DNA of 64,000 nt. It comes from CAZVGZ01 sp964627605. GTDB lineage: Bacteria; Latescibacterota; MWCZ01; CAZVGZ01. Positions 53,327 to 63,098 of the stretch are shown here, in pieces. Numbering within the stretch: the stretch's first letter is position 1; every line of letters begins with the position of its first letter. Location: assembly GCA_964627605.1 (NCBI GenBank), contig CAZVGZ010000012.1, positions 29,657 to 93,656 on the forward strand, given 5' to 3'. Under the pieces are notes generated by a model that was not told the DNA's origin, made no database searches, and was given only the letters and a program-made list of their open reading frames with translations. The translations under genes were made by a program, and so were the position numbers.

Positions 53327-53516
53327 TGCCCACACTTACTATGTCGAGTCGGCTCACCCTCGGCCCGCCTATCATAAAAGTAGAGGGTCTTGAGGAGCCC
53401 GCGGGCCAGATCGGAATGACGGTTCTCCAACCGTCTGCACACTGCGTTAGTCGCTGCAGTGTTTTATCTTTTGCGGCCTGGACTGCTTTTTCTTCACCTC
53501 CCTGGAAGATTAGTGC
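53327..53516. other. Intergenic region before low-MW phosphatase
   Basis: 190 bp with no supported gene. A GC-rich segment at ~53396-53406 and an AT-richer end precede the GTG start; no confident promoter. Confidence 0.4.
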
Positions 53517-53987
53517 GTGAATGTACTGATGGTATGCACCGGTAATACGTGTCGTAGTCCCATGGCCGCAGGAGCACTCAAATCCCTCCTGTTTGACCGG
53601 GGTATCACCAATATCCGAGTTCAGTCAGGTGGCGTGGGCTGGGCAGTGGGTAGCCGCGCAACGGACAACGCGATCAAAGCCGCAGCCGCCTCTGGAGTAG
53701 ATATCTCCTCCCATCGGTCCAGGTCGATCGGTGAAGAGGACCTCGAATGGGCGGATGTCGTACTAACGATGACCGCATTTCACTGGTATGCTGTGACGGA
53801 TATGACCGACAAGGATAGAGTCTGGACGCTGACCGGGTTTCCTGATGAGGCTATGGGTCCAGACATAGACGACCCCATCGGCGGGTCTCTTGAGGTCTAT
53901 CAACAGACTTACCAGGAGATTGAGCGTGAGCTCATCAGGTTGGTGCCCGTGCTCGAAGAGATGGCGCAGGCGCGGTCCTCGGCATGA
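53517..53987 (+). CDS. Low-molecular-weight protein tyrosine/arginine phosphatase
   Basis: 156 residues. P-loop 'MVCTGNTCRSPMA' (CxGNxCRS, nucleophile Cys7) and the acid loop 'GPDIDDPIGGS' (Asp pair). GTG start at 53517 with GGAAG ~8 nt upstream. Can act on tyrosine or arginine phosphate (YwlE-like). 4-nt overlap with the next gene. Confidence 0.92.
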   Translation: MNVLMVCTGNTCRSPMAAGALKSLLFDRGITNIRVQSGGVGWAVGSRATDNAIKAAAASGVDISSHRSRSIGEEDLEWADVVLTMTAFHWYAVTDMTDKDRVWTLTGFPDEAMGPDIDDPIGGSLEVYQQTYQEIERELIRLVPVLEEMAQARSSA

Positions 53988-54769
53988 GCAGGTTCGAAGT
54001 CAGTCTGTTTGCGTTTATGGCGGTGTTGGTTACAACGTCAGCGACCCGGTCTGAGTTGACCTTGGCGCATCGGGTGCCAGAGACGCTCAGCTACCGCCTC
54101 AGTTGGGGCGTCGGCGGTGTGAACTTGATCACCGCAGGCACTGCACGGTTCGAACTCGCTCCAGGGGACAGCATAGGTGGTGATGCCACACTGAAACTGA
54201 GGTCGCTGGCTCACTCCGTTGGTTTCGTAGATTGGGCCTACCCTGTGAGCGACACCATAGACGTTCTGCTCAATAGACGGACGTTTCGCCCCATCAGCTT
54301 TCGCAAACGGCTCCACGAGGCCTCCTATCACGATGACCGGTGGGCCGAATACGACCACGAAACAGGTGCCATCAGTTCGTCCAGAGGCGATACTGTCGTG
54401 GAGGGTAATGTTCGGGACATACTTTCTGCGTTATACATCGTTAGGGCCGAATCGCTGTTCGTCGGAGCGGAGATAGCCGTGGAAGTTCACGACGATGGCC
54501 GGGTCTACTCTCTGTCTGTGAACGTCTTGAGGCGGGAGCAAGCATCAGTGGAGGCCGGAGAATTCGACTGTTTTGTAGTCGAACCGACGCTCCGTTCGAG
54601 CGGGGTTGCCCAGCTTAAAGGTAGATTGGTGATCTGGATATCCGACGATAGGGACAGGTTGCCGGTTCTCATGCGATCAAGCGTGCCCATTGGAGCCATT
54701 GAAGCCGAACTGATCGCTGTGCCCAACGGCCCGGCTTTCACCACCAACGGACAGCCCGATGCGAACTGA
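53984..54769 (+). CDS. DUF3108 domain exported protein
   Basis: Signal peptide ~1-24. The mature protein is a DUF3108-type beta-sandwich: 'ETLSYRLSWGVGGVNLITAGTARFEL', 'LRSLAHSVGFVDWAYPVSDTIDVLL', 'FRKRLHEASY', 'DILSALYIVRAESLFVG' and 'GRLVIWISDDRDRLPVLMRSSVPIGAIEAEL'. The family is periplasmic, of unknown function, often linked to lipid or polysaccharide transport. ATG overlaps the phosphatase stop. Confidence 0.82.
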   Translation: MSRFEVSLFAFMAVLVTTSATRSELTLAHRVPETLSYRLSWGVGGVNLITAGTARFELAPGDSIGGDATLKLRSLAHSVGFVDWAYPVSDTIDVLLNRRTFRPISFRKRLHEASYHDDRWAEYDHETGAISSSRGDTVVEGNVRDILSALYIVRAESLFVGAEIAVEVHDDGRVYSLSVNVLRREQASVEAGEFDCFVVEPTLRSSGVAQLKGRLVIWISDDRDRLPVLMRSSVPIGAIEAELIAVPNGPAFTTNGQPDAN

Positions 54770-55370
54770 TTTCGCCATGCACCTGACCCACACATTGACA
54801 CTCACAATCGTGATCGCGCTTATACACGGGTGCGCCCCGGCGACACAAACCGCACCGATTGAGGAAGTCGCCCCTGGCAGGCCGCAGACTTTGAGCGAGG
54901 TGTTCGATCCAGCGCTGCACCGCGCCGATGACCTGTACGACCGGGCTCAGGAACGGCTTGCCCAACTTGATGTCCCATCTGAGTTTCTAATAGAGGCCCC
55001 TGATTCAGCCCAGAGCGACTCGGTAGTCGTTAGAGAGCCTCTGGAGGTCCAGCTGTTTACATGGGCACCACGAGGCTACAGGGTGCAGCTGATTCAGACC
55101 CTCGACCGGCAGACTGCGCTCAGACGCAAAATAGAGGCAGCGTCCCAGTTCCCGCAGGATTCTGTGTACGTGGTGCTAAGGGGTGCGACCTATCGCGTCA
55201 GGGTTGGCGATTTTACGGTTGAGCAAGACGCCGAGGCGAAAGTGTTAGAGGCCAAAGCCATCGGCTACAGAAACGCTTTTCCGGTGCCAGACCGTGTGAA
55301 AGTCTGGCTCGTACCGCCTGAAGAGCAGCCCGAATCTGTCGATGTGCCTCACAGAGAGCGGCTTCGCTGA
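54759..55370 (+). CDS. SPOR-domain lipoprotein
   Basis: Lipoprotein signal with lipobox 'LIHGC' (Cys ~25). C-terminal SPOR-like domain from ~107: 'GYRVQLIQTLDRQTALRRKIEAASQF', then 'VYVVLRGATYRVRVGDFTVEQDAEAKVLEAKAIGYRNAFPV'. SPOR domains bind denuded septal peptidoglycan. Start ATG 54759, alternative 54777; the 11-nt overlap implies coupling with the DUF3108 gene. Confidence 0.82.
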   Translation: MRTDFAMHLTHTLTLTIVIALIHGCAPATQTAPIEEVAPGRPQTLSEVFDPALHRADDLYDRAQERLAQLDVPSEFLIEAPDSAQSDSVVVREPLEVQLFTWAPRGYRVQLIQTLDRQTALRRKIEAASQFPQDSVYVVLRGATYRVRVGDFTVEQDAEAKVLEAKAIGYRNAFPVPDRVKVWLVPPEEQPESVDVPHRERLR

Positions 55371-55387
55371 GTCATCACTATTTCAAC

Positions 55388-56620
55388 TCAGACCTTCTGC
55401 TCACCACTGTCAAGGTCATATCGGCTTTCTCGGAACTTTGCTACGGTGTGAACATCCTTGTCGCCCCGCCCTGACAGGTTGACTATCAGCACCGCCCCAG
55501 GCATTGTTGGTGCGATCTTGATGGCGTGAGCCACCGCATGTGCCGACTCCAACGCAGGCATCACCCCTTCAACCTGACTGAGCGTCTCGAAAGCGTCCAG
55601 AGCTTCATCGTCCGTCGCGGACGTGTAATCAGTTCTACCCAAGTCCCTGAGATAGCTGTGCTCAGGCCCAACGCTGGCGTAGTCCAGGCCAGCGGACACC
55701 GAGTGTGTCAGCGCTATCTGGCCGTCATCGTCCTGCAATACAAAGCTTTTGGCTCCCTGAAGTACACCGAGTTTCCCGCTGTGATACCTCGCTGCATGGC
55801 GTCCGGTCTCGAGACCCTCACCACCAGCCTCCACGCCGATCAACCGCACGGCCTTATCTCCCAAAAACTCAAAAAACAGGCCTATCGAGTTGGAGCCGCC
55901 GCCGACACATGCTATGCACGCATCAGGTAGCGCTCCGGTCTGCTCGACTATCTGGGCTTTGGCTTCACGACCGATCACCGACTGAAAATCGCGGACCATC
56001 ATCGGATAGGGGTGTGGCCCTAAGACCGAGCCGAAAATGTAGTAGGTGTCTTCGACGTTTGTGACCCAGTCGCGCATCGCTTCGCTAATCGCGTCTTTCA
56101 GGGTGCAACTGCCAGACGAGACCGGTGCTACTGTCGCCCCCAATAGTCTCATTCTGAAGACGTTGAGCGCCTGACGCTCCATATCTTCGGTGCCCATATA
56201 GACCACGCAGGGCATTCCGAACATCGCCGCCACCGTCGCGGTCGCTACGCCATGTTGTCCGGCTCCGGTCTCAGCGATGATCCTGGTTTTGCCCATCCGC
56301 CTCGCGAGCAGAATCTGTCCCATTGTGTTGTTGATCTTATGGGCTCCGGTATGACACAGATCCTCGCGCTTGAGATAGATTTTGGCACCACCAAGCTTTT
56401 CACTCAGTCGCTGCGCGAAATATGTTGGCGTCGGGCGTCCAACGAAATCTTTGAGATACGACCCCAACTCCTTTGCGAACTCAGGATCGGCCTTCGCCCT
56501 GTCGTATTCATCGCCTAGCGCCAGAAGGAGCGGCATCAGCGTCTCTGCGGCAAACCGACCGCCATACGGCCCGAACCGTCCGCGCTCGTTGGGCACCGTC
56601 ATTTGGGCTGTCGTCGTCAT
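55388..56620 (-). CDS. trpB: Tryptophan synthase beta chain
   Basis: 410 residues from ATG 56620. PLP lysine in 'CHTGAHKINNTMGQ' (Lys95), 'ETGAGQHGVATATVAA', 'GGGSNSIGLF' phosphate loop, 'HSVSAGLDYASVGPEHSYL'. Condenses indole with serine. The open frame to 56740 overlaps trpF and is not used. No trpA is in the window; trpF is directly upstream. Confidence 0.95.
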   Translation of the reverse strand: MTTTAQMTVPNERGRFGPYGGRFAAETLMPLLLALGDEYDRAKADPEFAKELGSYLKDFVGRPTPTYFAQRLSEKLGGAKIYLKREDLCHTGAHKINNTMGQILLARRMGKTRIIAETGAGQHGVATATVAAMFGMPCVVYMGTEDMERQALNVFRMRLLGATVAPVSSGSCTLKDAISEAMRDWVTNVEDTYYIFGSVLGPHPYPMMVRDFQSVIGREAKAQIVEQTGALPDACIACVGGGSNSIGLFFEFLGDKAVRLIGVEAGGEGLETGRHAARYHSGKLGVLQGAKSFVLQDDDGQIALTHSVSAGLDYASVGPEHSYLRDLGRTDYTSATDDEALDAFETLSQVEGVMPALESAHAVAHAIKIAPTMPGAVLIVNLSGRGDKDVHTVAKFRESRYDLDSGEQKV

Positions 56621-56660
56621 CTTTCGGAAACCTCTACATATTTCGTGTTTGGTGGAATCG

Positions 56661-57278
56661 CTATTCTGTAACCGCACGCACCTGCTCGATAAGCCGCGCG
56701 ACCGCTGCGTGGTCCTTTTTGCCTGGTGACAGCTCAACACCGCTGCTGGCGTCTATCGCCCAAGGACTTACGTGCTCTACCGCCTCAACGGCGTTGTCAG
56801 GCGACAGCCCCCCAGCAAGCATTACCTTGGCGTACTGATTGGTCGCCTTTGCCACACCCCAATTGAGCGTCTTCCCTGTGCCTCCAGGCACGTCTTTGAC
56901 GTAGCTGTCCAGCAGCACCGCTTTGGACGGATAGTCCGCCACGTCAGCCGGCAGGAACAGCCTGGACACTCTATACACTTTTATTACATCCACCACCATT
57001 CGCATCGCGTATCCTGGCGATTCATCACCGTGGAGCTGAACCGCTCCCAAACCGACATCTTTGACGATCTCGTTGACGCGCTCGAATGGTTCGTTTACGA
57101 ACACACCAACCGGTGTAACCCTATCAGGAAGCGACTCTCTTAGCCGTTTTGCCTCAGATGGCTCGATGTATCTCGGACTTTTTGGGGCGAATATGAACCC
57201 CAGAAAATCCGCACCAGCGTCAGCCACCACCATGGCGTCAGGCAGATTGGTGATCCCGCAGATCTTTATGAGCGTCAT
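56661..57278 (-). CDS. trpF: Phosphoribosylanthranilate isomerase
   Basis: 205 residues, (beta/alpha)8 barrel. Catalytic Cys7 in 'LIKICGITN', Asp in 'IDASSGVELSPGKKD', 'GFIFAPKSPRYI' and 'LAGGLSPDNAVEAV' phosphate loops. It lies 40 nt upstream of trpB and overlaps the Gfo/Idh gene by ATGA, so the three are one unit. Confidence 0.95.
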   Translation of the reverse strand: MTLIKICGITNLPDAMVVADAGADFLGFIFAPKSPRYIEPSEAKRLRESLPDRVTPVGVFVNEPFERVNEIVKDVGLGAVQLHGDESPGYAMRMVVDVIKVYRVSRLFLPADVADYPSKAVLLDSYVKDVPGGTGKTLNWGVAKATNQYAKVMLAGGLSPDNAVEAVEHVSPWAIDASSGVELSPGKKDHAAVARLIEQVRAVTE

Positions 57279-58207
57279 GTCCAGCCGTCAGGATATTTCA
57301 GCCTGCGGTACTCCTCGGTGTAGACCCCGCCGTCAAAACCGTCTTCCATCTCAAGGTCTTCAAGGAAGATCGCGGTTCTGTACCGCCGCGATTTCTGCGC
57401 TGCTATCATCACCAGAACAGATTCTATCAGATCATCAACGGTCGCTCTCGGCGTCTGGCCTTCAATGAGCGCCACAAACTGGTCGAGCAGGCCTTGATAG
57501 AGCGTCGATGCATCGATGGGGGTATGATGCACCCCTGTGGTGGTAGTCGCGGTAAAATGCCAGGTGTGCACCGGCGCGTGGAGCTCCATCATAAGCACAG
57601 CGCCGCTTCTGTAATCGACTTGAAAAAGCTCTACCCCTCGGTTCTCGCCGAGATAGCTCACCGATTTTGCGCCGCTTCCCAAAACCCCGGCAGCCATTTC
57701 GTGGGTGTGAATGCCGTAGCTGAAAAAATCACCTGGCCCAGAGGCGTATGCGGTCACTACTTCCCCCAGATCATCGCCTCTGTCCTTGAGCTCAATGATC
57801 TCTTTGGCAAACCTGAGCGATGAGCCGCCGGTGATACGGGCGTTGTGGTCGTTGCAGAGCGTGAGCAGCCGCTGCGCCTCTGCCACGGAGCCGACGATGG
57901 GCTTGTCAATCAGAACCGGCAATCCTGCTGTGATAAACCCTTCGGCTTTGTCGATGTGCGTCTCCCACCTGACGCCGTGGATCATCACGGCGTCCACCAG
58001 CTCCGTTATCTCCTCGTAGTTCTGGCATACTTGGGCTATCTGATGTTCATCCGCGAACTGTTGGGCATAGCCCGGTGGATGGATGTCCCCACTATCCCAC
58101 ACCGCAGCGATTCGACACCGATCGCCTCCGTGGAGCAGTTGAGCAAACACCGCTGCGTGCGACGTGTCTAAATCGATCGTGCCTATCCGCACAGGTTCTG
58201 ATGACAT
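57275..58207 (-). CDS. Gfo/Idh/MocA family oxidoreductase
   Basis: 310 residues with an N-terminal NAD-binding fold ('VRIGTIDLDTSHAAVFAQLL') lacking the usual GxGxxG, 'GLPVLIDKPIVGSVAEAQRL' (the EKP-type motif reads DKP), and 'YGIHTHEMAAGVLG' as the catalytic-helix region. The atypical N-terminus suggests a divergent branch. Overlaps trpF by 4 nt. Confidence 0.78.
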   Translation of the reverse strand: MSSEPVRIGTIDLDTSHAAVFAQLLHGGDRCRIAAVWDSGDIHPPGYAQQFADEHQIAQVCQNYEEITELVDAVMIHGVRWETHIDKAEGFITAGLPVLIDKPIVGSVAEAQRLLTLCNDHNARITGGSSLRFAKEIIELKDRGDDLGEVVTAYASGPGDFFSYGIHTHEMAAGVLGSGAKSVSYLGENRGVELFQVDYRSGAVLMMELHAPVHTWHFTATTTTGVHHTPIDASTLYQGLLDQFVALIEGQTPRATVDDLIESVLVMIAAQKSRRYRTAIFLEDLEMEDGFDGGVYTEEYRRLKYPDGWT

Positions 58208-58238
58208 ACCGGTTTGACCTCTGTGTCTGTGTTAGCTG

Positions 58239-59180
58239 CTAGCCGATCACTTGCGGCGCGATCGTGTCTAGATCGAACGTAGCGACCCTCAACTCATTGG
58301 TGTTGTTCGGGCGCGCCGCCTCCCAGAATACCCACATCTTATCATCCACCGCCATCCAATGCGAGTAGCGCCACGTATGGTTGTCGCCTGGGGTGGTGCT
58401 CCTTAAAAGCGGCTGGTCCGGGGTCAGGTCGATAAACGTCTTCAGGTCAGGACTGTACGCCAACCCGGTGGCGATGTTATAGATCGGATCGTGCCACCTT
58501 GTATGCGACCCCTCATAGACGAACAGATACCCCAACGGCATCGGCACTACACTCGCAGGTCGTGTGAAGTAGTTGTGCCATCCGGCGTTCTCCAGCACCG
58601 GATGCTCTGATGCCGATGCCCACTCTACGCCATCACCGCTGGTGAAATGCCATATTCGCTCGGTCTTATCTGTGCCGATGACGAACATGTGCCACTCGCC
58701 TCTGGCGACCAAAACAACCGGGTCTTTGTATCCGATTGTGCCCACAAAAGGGTCGGTGCTCTGTGACGGGGCGAGCACCGGTGCCAGGGTTTCAGGATTG
58801 ATCTCTGTTGGGCTGTCGGTATCATCGAACTTTATGATTGTCCATCCGTCCTTAAGACCTGCGCACCCATATAGCCGAAATTTGCCCGACTGAGGATGGC
58901 GCATCAGACACGGCCGTTCAAATACCGGAACTCCTGCGTCGTCGCGATGGACGTTGTGAACCTGCTTATACCGGCGACCGTCATCGCTCATCAATATGCG
59001 AATCTCATATCCCCGTTTGCCCCGGACAGAGCGTCCTTCCCGCATCCTAGCAGCCAGATACCACACACCATCGTCGCCCCTACAGACCGAAGGCGCTCCT
59101 GCCCACCATTCAGGAGTGTTTTCGTCGGGCTCCAGCACCACGTCGTAATCTGCTAATGCGTCAACAATATGAGCGAACAT
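58239..59180 (-). CDS. Beta-propeller glycosidase-like protein (GH43/GH32/GH130-like fold)
   Basis: A 313-residue single-domain five-bladed propeller by repeat pattern: 'WWAGAPSVCRGDDGVWYLAARM', 'VFERPCLMRHPQSGKFRLYGC', 'GYKDPVVLVARGEWHMFVIG' and 'RYSHWMAVDDKMWVFWEAA'. 'KDP' and 'ERP' resemble acidic active-site positions in such glycosidases. No signal peptide, so cytoplasmic or an intracellular oligosaccharide enzyme. 31 nt from the Gfo/Idh gene. Confidence 0.68.
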   Translation of the reverse strand: MFAHIVDALADYDVVLEPDENTPEWWAGAPSVCRGDDGVWYLAARMREGRSVRGKRGYEIRILMSDDGRRYKQVHNVHRDDAGVPVFERPCLMRHPQSGKFRLYGCAGLKDGWTIIKFDDTDSPTEINPETLAPVLAPSQSTDPFVGTIGYKDPVVLVARGEWHMFVIGTDKTERIWHFTSGDGVEWASASEHPVLENAGWHNYFTRPASVVPMPLGYLFVYEGSHTRWHDPIYNIATGLAYSPDLKTFIDLTPDQPLLRSTTPGDNHTWRYSHWMAVDDKMWVFWEAARPNNTNELRVATFDLDTIAPQVIG

Positions 59181-59331
59181 CGTGCGATCTATCCACCTAA
59201 GGGAGGGAAAACTGTTCTGTTCGGCGATAGTTGTGGCTCATGCGACGAGTGAATCTAGGCATACAGCGGCTAAACCGGCAAGTGGATCACCATGCCAAAT
59301 CCGGACATGGGTCTGTGCTGCCGTTGTCGCA

Positions 59332-60461
59332 TCACCGCCACATATCGGTGTGAGACTTAAGAAACTCAGTGAACAGCCCTGCCAGGACTCTGTGCCCCCT
59401 GGCCGAGAGGTGTAGGGAGTCTCTATAGAGCGACGCTGGACCGGCTTGGTCTCTCATGTTTTCCAGCGGGTCAAACACAACACATCCGCTCTCCAAAGCA
59501 ACTGACAAAACCACCGCCTGCACTCCAATCGAGGCGTCAGCTTGAACAACCTGCTCTTTGGGCGGTAGCTATCACCACCAACATCGGCAGACCGCTGTTT
59601 TTGACCGCTCTCGCCAGCGCACGAAACGGTTTCAGATACCTCATTCTCCTCGGATCATTGGACGCATCTTGCGCGTTTCTCGCCTCGGAGATCGAGGCTA
59701 CCTGTAGCGGCCAAACCGATGCGGAGATGCTCCGCTTCACCTGCGGTTCGTCGCTACTTCCTGCTGTTACCGACCTAAACCACGAAAGAAACCCATAGAA
59801 CGCCGGCTTTACGATCTTCCCCAAGGCGCTAACTGGTAATCAGAGTGTAGATCGGCGCTGGTACATACCTGAAAATCTTCTGCGCAGTTGCATAGTCCGC
59901 AGTGTAGAGCTGCTCAGTTAGCTCTACAGGCACATCGTTAAAGCAGAACACATTTATCACCAGGCTAAGACTGCTGTCCAGCAGGTCGTAGTGTTCCAGC
60001 AGCGCCAACTCGTGGCCAGTATCAAACCCCAAAACCGATGCGTCCAACGTCTCAACGACTCGGCTTGAGTCCCATATTGACAGTGTCTGCCCAACCAGAT
60101 GTGGAAAAGTGGAGTCTTTGGCGACACCCAAGCCGAAAGTCACCGAATCGCCGACGTGGAGCAGGCGGTCTTTAGTCGAGTCTGGAGGTTCAAACCAGGG
60201 CCCTTCCCTCAGGCCCATGTGGTTTGTTGTCGCCACCCCACCGCTCAAGTCCATCGTGGTGTCAGGCCGCAGCACGAACAGGTCTGGCGTCAAACGGTGG
60301 GTGAACCCAACCATAAACGCTTCCTGACCCCTGACCAGCGACGGCACCAAGAACAGTCGGCAGACTATCTCAAGGAAGATCAACCCGACAGTAGCAGCGA
60401 CGGACAACAGAGCCGAGTTTACCAGGAAACTTTTGATATCGCTTTTTCTCAGCGGACGCAT
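59332..60461 (-). pseudogene. SGNH/GDSL hydrolase, membrane-anchored, frameshifted in two places
   Basis: Part 1 (59829-60461): N-terminal membrane helix, 'LLHVGDSVTFGLGV' (Ser block, GDS), 'LDASVLGFDTGHELALLEHY', 'NVFCFNDVPVEL' (block III Asn). A single extra T near 59829 puts a TAG in frame; the next frame goes on 'LGKIVKPAFYGFLSWF' to 'LARAVKNSGLPMLVVIATA'. A second shift near 59555 changes to 'KEQVVQADASIGVQAVVLS' and 'YRDSLHLSARGHRVLAGLF' with the catalytic DxxH. All blocks survive, so the decay is recent (or sequencing error). Confidence 0.82.
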
Positions 60462-60479
60462 CTCGGTGTGGCGTTAGGG

Positions 60480-61448
60480 CTAGAGTGTTTGGGGCTGGCC
60501 CGTGCGAATAGCGTCAAAAACTTTGAGCACCATCATCGTCGCACGCAAGCCGTCAAAGTGATCGCTTGGGGCTGGTGTTCCTTGCTTGAGCGCGTTGGCG
60601 AAATCGATGTTTTCGAGCAAAAATCCCTCTTCATCCAAGCGGGTCCGCTCTTCGACCTCGGTCCCGTCGTTGAATGTCGCGTGGGTGAACCGGTCATATA
60701 GCTCGCACGTTTTGGGCCAGTCGAACATCTGGAAGTGAAATTTGGAGTTGTGTGGCGGGCAACCTGCATCGCCCTGTATCACCGACGCCACCGAACCGTT
60801 CTCAAACAGTATAGTCGCCACCGCCTGGTCGATTACGTTCGGGTTGTCATGGATCATCGCTCCGCCTTCAGCGTAGACCCGTTTTGGCTGTGAACCACTT
60901 AGATATGCTACCAGATCCATTGTGTGGCAGCCCTGAGAAATCACGTTGCCGCCGCCCCTTATCGGGTCTTGCGCCCAGTTGTCATCGGGCCACCGGTTGT
61001 CCATCATCTGTCCCACAGTAATCAGAGGACGAGGGATGAACTCATGCGCCTCTTGGACCAGCGAGTAGTAGCGCATTTTGAAACCCAGCATAAAAGTCAC
61101 ACCGGCTTTCTCAACGGCATCCACTACCGCTTCGCACTCAGGCTCGCTGAGGGCAAGCGGCTTTTCGAGAAAGATGTGCTTTCCAGCCTCAGCGGCCCTG
61201 ATGGCCAGATCGGCGTGGGTGTTGTGGTGTGTGGCTATATATACCGCGTCCAGCGAGTCGTCGCTGAAGATCTTGTCGGCGTCGGTTGTGGCGAAGTCAC
61301 CATCGACTTCATCGCACAGCGATCTGCTGGAGCTTCCCACAACATCGCAGAACGCGATCATCGCGATGCCATCAACTTCCGCTAAACAGCGGGTGTGTGT
61401 CCCGCCTATACCTCCGCACCCTATAAGACCACAGCGGATTTGACTCAA
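60480..61448 (-). CDS. Gfo/Idh/MocA family oxidoreductase (second)
   Basis: 322 residues, canonical. 'GLIGCGGIGGTHTRCL' (GxGxxG), 'DAVYIATHHNTHADLAIRAAEAGKHIFLEKPLAL' (EKP) and 'GGNVISQGCHTMDLVAYLSG' (catalytic His). NAD(P)-dependent sugar or polyol oxidation is expected. Downstream of the M3 peptidase gene with ~30 nt gap. Confidence 0.92.
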   Translation of the reverse strand: MSQIRCGLIGCGGIGGTHTRCLAEVDGIAMIAFCDVVGSSSRSLCDEVDGDFATTDADKIFSDDSLDAVYIATHHNTHADLAIRAAEAGKHIFLEKPLALSEPECEAVVDAVEKAGVTFMLGFKMRYYSLVQEAHEFIPRPLITVGQMMDNRWPDDNWAQDPIRGGGNVISQGCHTMDLVAYLSGSQPKRVYAEGGAMIHDNPNVIDQAVATILFENGSVASVIQGDAGCPPHNSKFHFQMFDWPKTCELYDRFTHATFNDGTEVEERTRLDEEGFLLENIDFANALKQGTPAPSDHFDGLRATMMVLKVFDAIRTGQPQTL

Positions 61449-61478
61449 AATTATAACCTCTTATGAGTTTCTCGTGTC

Positions 61479-62972
61479 TTAAAGCGAGTCGAGCTGGGCG
61501 ATTTGCTGCAACATCGGCTCAACACTGAGCGTTTCAAAGCCAAACTGCTTGGACAGCTCATCTGCGCTCAACTCCTGCCCGATTCCCCACAGCTCAACCA
61601 GCGCCTGACCGGTCCGCTTGTCTGCAAACCACCGATCGCCAAATGTTTCGCGGAAATAGAGAGCCATCTGCGCCGAGAGCATCCAGGCGCGCAGATACCT
61701 TGTGGCGTGGTAGAACGGATCAACATCGTCGAGGTACGGCTCAGATGGCCATGGCAACATTGACGCCTCAGAGAGCAGGTCTTGATATCTCTGACGCTGA
61801 AAATCAAGCCCATCCTCCACACCGTCGTAAAGCTGTGCCTCGTAGGCGATTTTAGCGCCGTAGCGGCGATAGTAGTCAAGCTGCTCCAACAGGGCCACAG
61901 AGAGATAGGCGTTCATATTCTGATCGGGGAATACCAATTCCAAGTAGCTTCGATCTATGAGAAGGTTTTCAAACAGAAATGCAAAACTCTCGGTTACTGA
62001 GTTGTCCCCCAACACCGACAGCTCGAACGGAACTGAGGCGCCCACATTGCCGAAATGGAGCGCATGACCAAGCTCGTGGAAAAACGCGCCGTAGTCGCTG
62101 GCACCGCCAGACGGTTTTGTCACCAGATATACGTTGTGAGGGACATTCACCGTGCAGCAGAATGCCCTTGGCGATTTGTGTTCGCGCTGTTCGGTGTCGA
62201 TGGTGACGTTTCCACCTGCGGTAAGATCAATCCCGAGGCCGTCAGTAAAACGCTGAGCCAGCTCTTGTTCACCGCCCTTGGGAAACAGGACATCAAACTC
62301 CTCACCTCTAAACGCGTATATCGAGTCCGTTCGCTTGGCCTCACTGAGCGATATCCCCGAAGTCTCGCTCAGACGTTTTTCTAAGCACGATCGGTAGAGT
62401 CCGGTCGTTTTTTCCATCAGGATTCGCATCTGGGTTACGATGGGCACTACAGCGATTCCAGAGAGCTCCTCAAACATCGCCAGATAGTCGGCAAACCCCA
62501 TGTCCACCGCTCCGTGGACCATTCGGCGCACTCGTGTATTAAGCAGTTCGTGAAAGCCCTCAACCGCCTCATTTCGTGCATCGTATGACGCTGTTCTCTT
62601 AGCGCGGTCGTCTTCGTTTCGCACCAGCCCGGGCACCATCCTGTATGGGATGTTTTCGCCACCTACATCAACCATAGCCGTGGCTTCAGCTTCGTTCATC
62701 CTGTCGGTGATATCCGCCAGACCAGCAAGTTGGCGCTGCTCGACGATGAACTCCCTTAGATGGGTGAGCCGCCGGACCTCATCAGGGTCCGACGCAGCGT
62801 CAAGCGACTCGCATACCGTGTCGTATGTCGTTGGGCGACACAGGTCAGCAAACACAGCGACTATTGCCGCGACGTTAGATTCGATCTTAAAACCACCATC
62901 GGTTTCGTAATACTCCTGTTCCAGTGACGAATTGAGCTTTTCAGCGCGGCTGCGAATTTCGTCTATTGTCAC
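61479..62972 (-). CDS. M3-family metallopeptidase (oligoendopeptidase-like)
   Basis: 497 residues from GTG 62972, chosen because an AAGGAG lies ~8 nt before it. Zinc motif 'FFHELGHALHF' (HExxH, His ~299 and 303), third ligand Glu in 'ESFAFLFENLL'. The N-terminal helical part has 'GFADYLAMFEELSGI' like oligoendopeptidase F. Shorter than PepF (~600), so a divergent subfamily. Confidence 0.88.
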   Translation of the reverse strand: MTIDEIRSRAEKLNSSLEQEYYETDGGFKIESNVAAIVAVFADLCRPTTYDTVCESLDAASDPDEVRRLTHLREFIVEQRQLAGLADITDRMNEAEATAMVDVGGENIPYRMVPGLVRNEDDRAKRTASYDARNEAVEGFHELLNTRVRRMVHGAVDMGFADYLAMFEELSGIAVVPIVTQMRILMEKTTGLYRSCLEKRLSETSGISLSEAKRTDSIYAFRGEEFDVLFPKGGEQELAQRFTDGLGIDLTAGGNVTIDTEQREHKSPRAFCCTVNVPHNVYLVTKPSGGASDYGAFFHELGHALHFGNVGASVPFELSVLGDNSVTESFAFLFENLLIDRSYLELVFPDQNMNAYLSVALLEQLDYYRRYGAKIAYEAQLYDGVEDGLDFQRQRYQDLLSEASMLPWPSEPYLDDVDPFYHATRYLRAWMLSAQMALYFRETFGDRWFADKRTGQALVELWGIGQELSADELSKQFGFETLSVEPMLQQIAQLDSL

Positions 62973-63098
62973 TGGCGAAACTCCTTGTTGTAATCCCATT
63001 CTGGCTTGCTATCAAGTTGCTTTAAGAGGGTACCCCGGCGAGGTCGATCTTGGAAAGGGACAGGTGGGTCTGTTAAGCGCCGCTGGAGCGCATCCCAC

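Noticed and set aside
56620..56740. Extended N-terminus for TrpB
   Set aside because: It overlaps trpF and has no family similarity; ATG 56620 starts the conserved protein.
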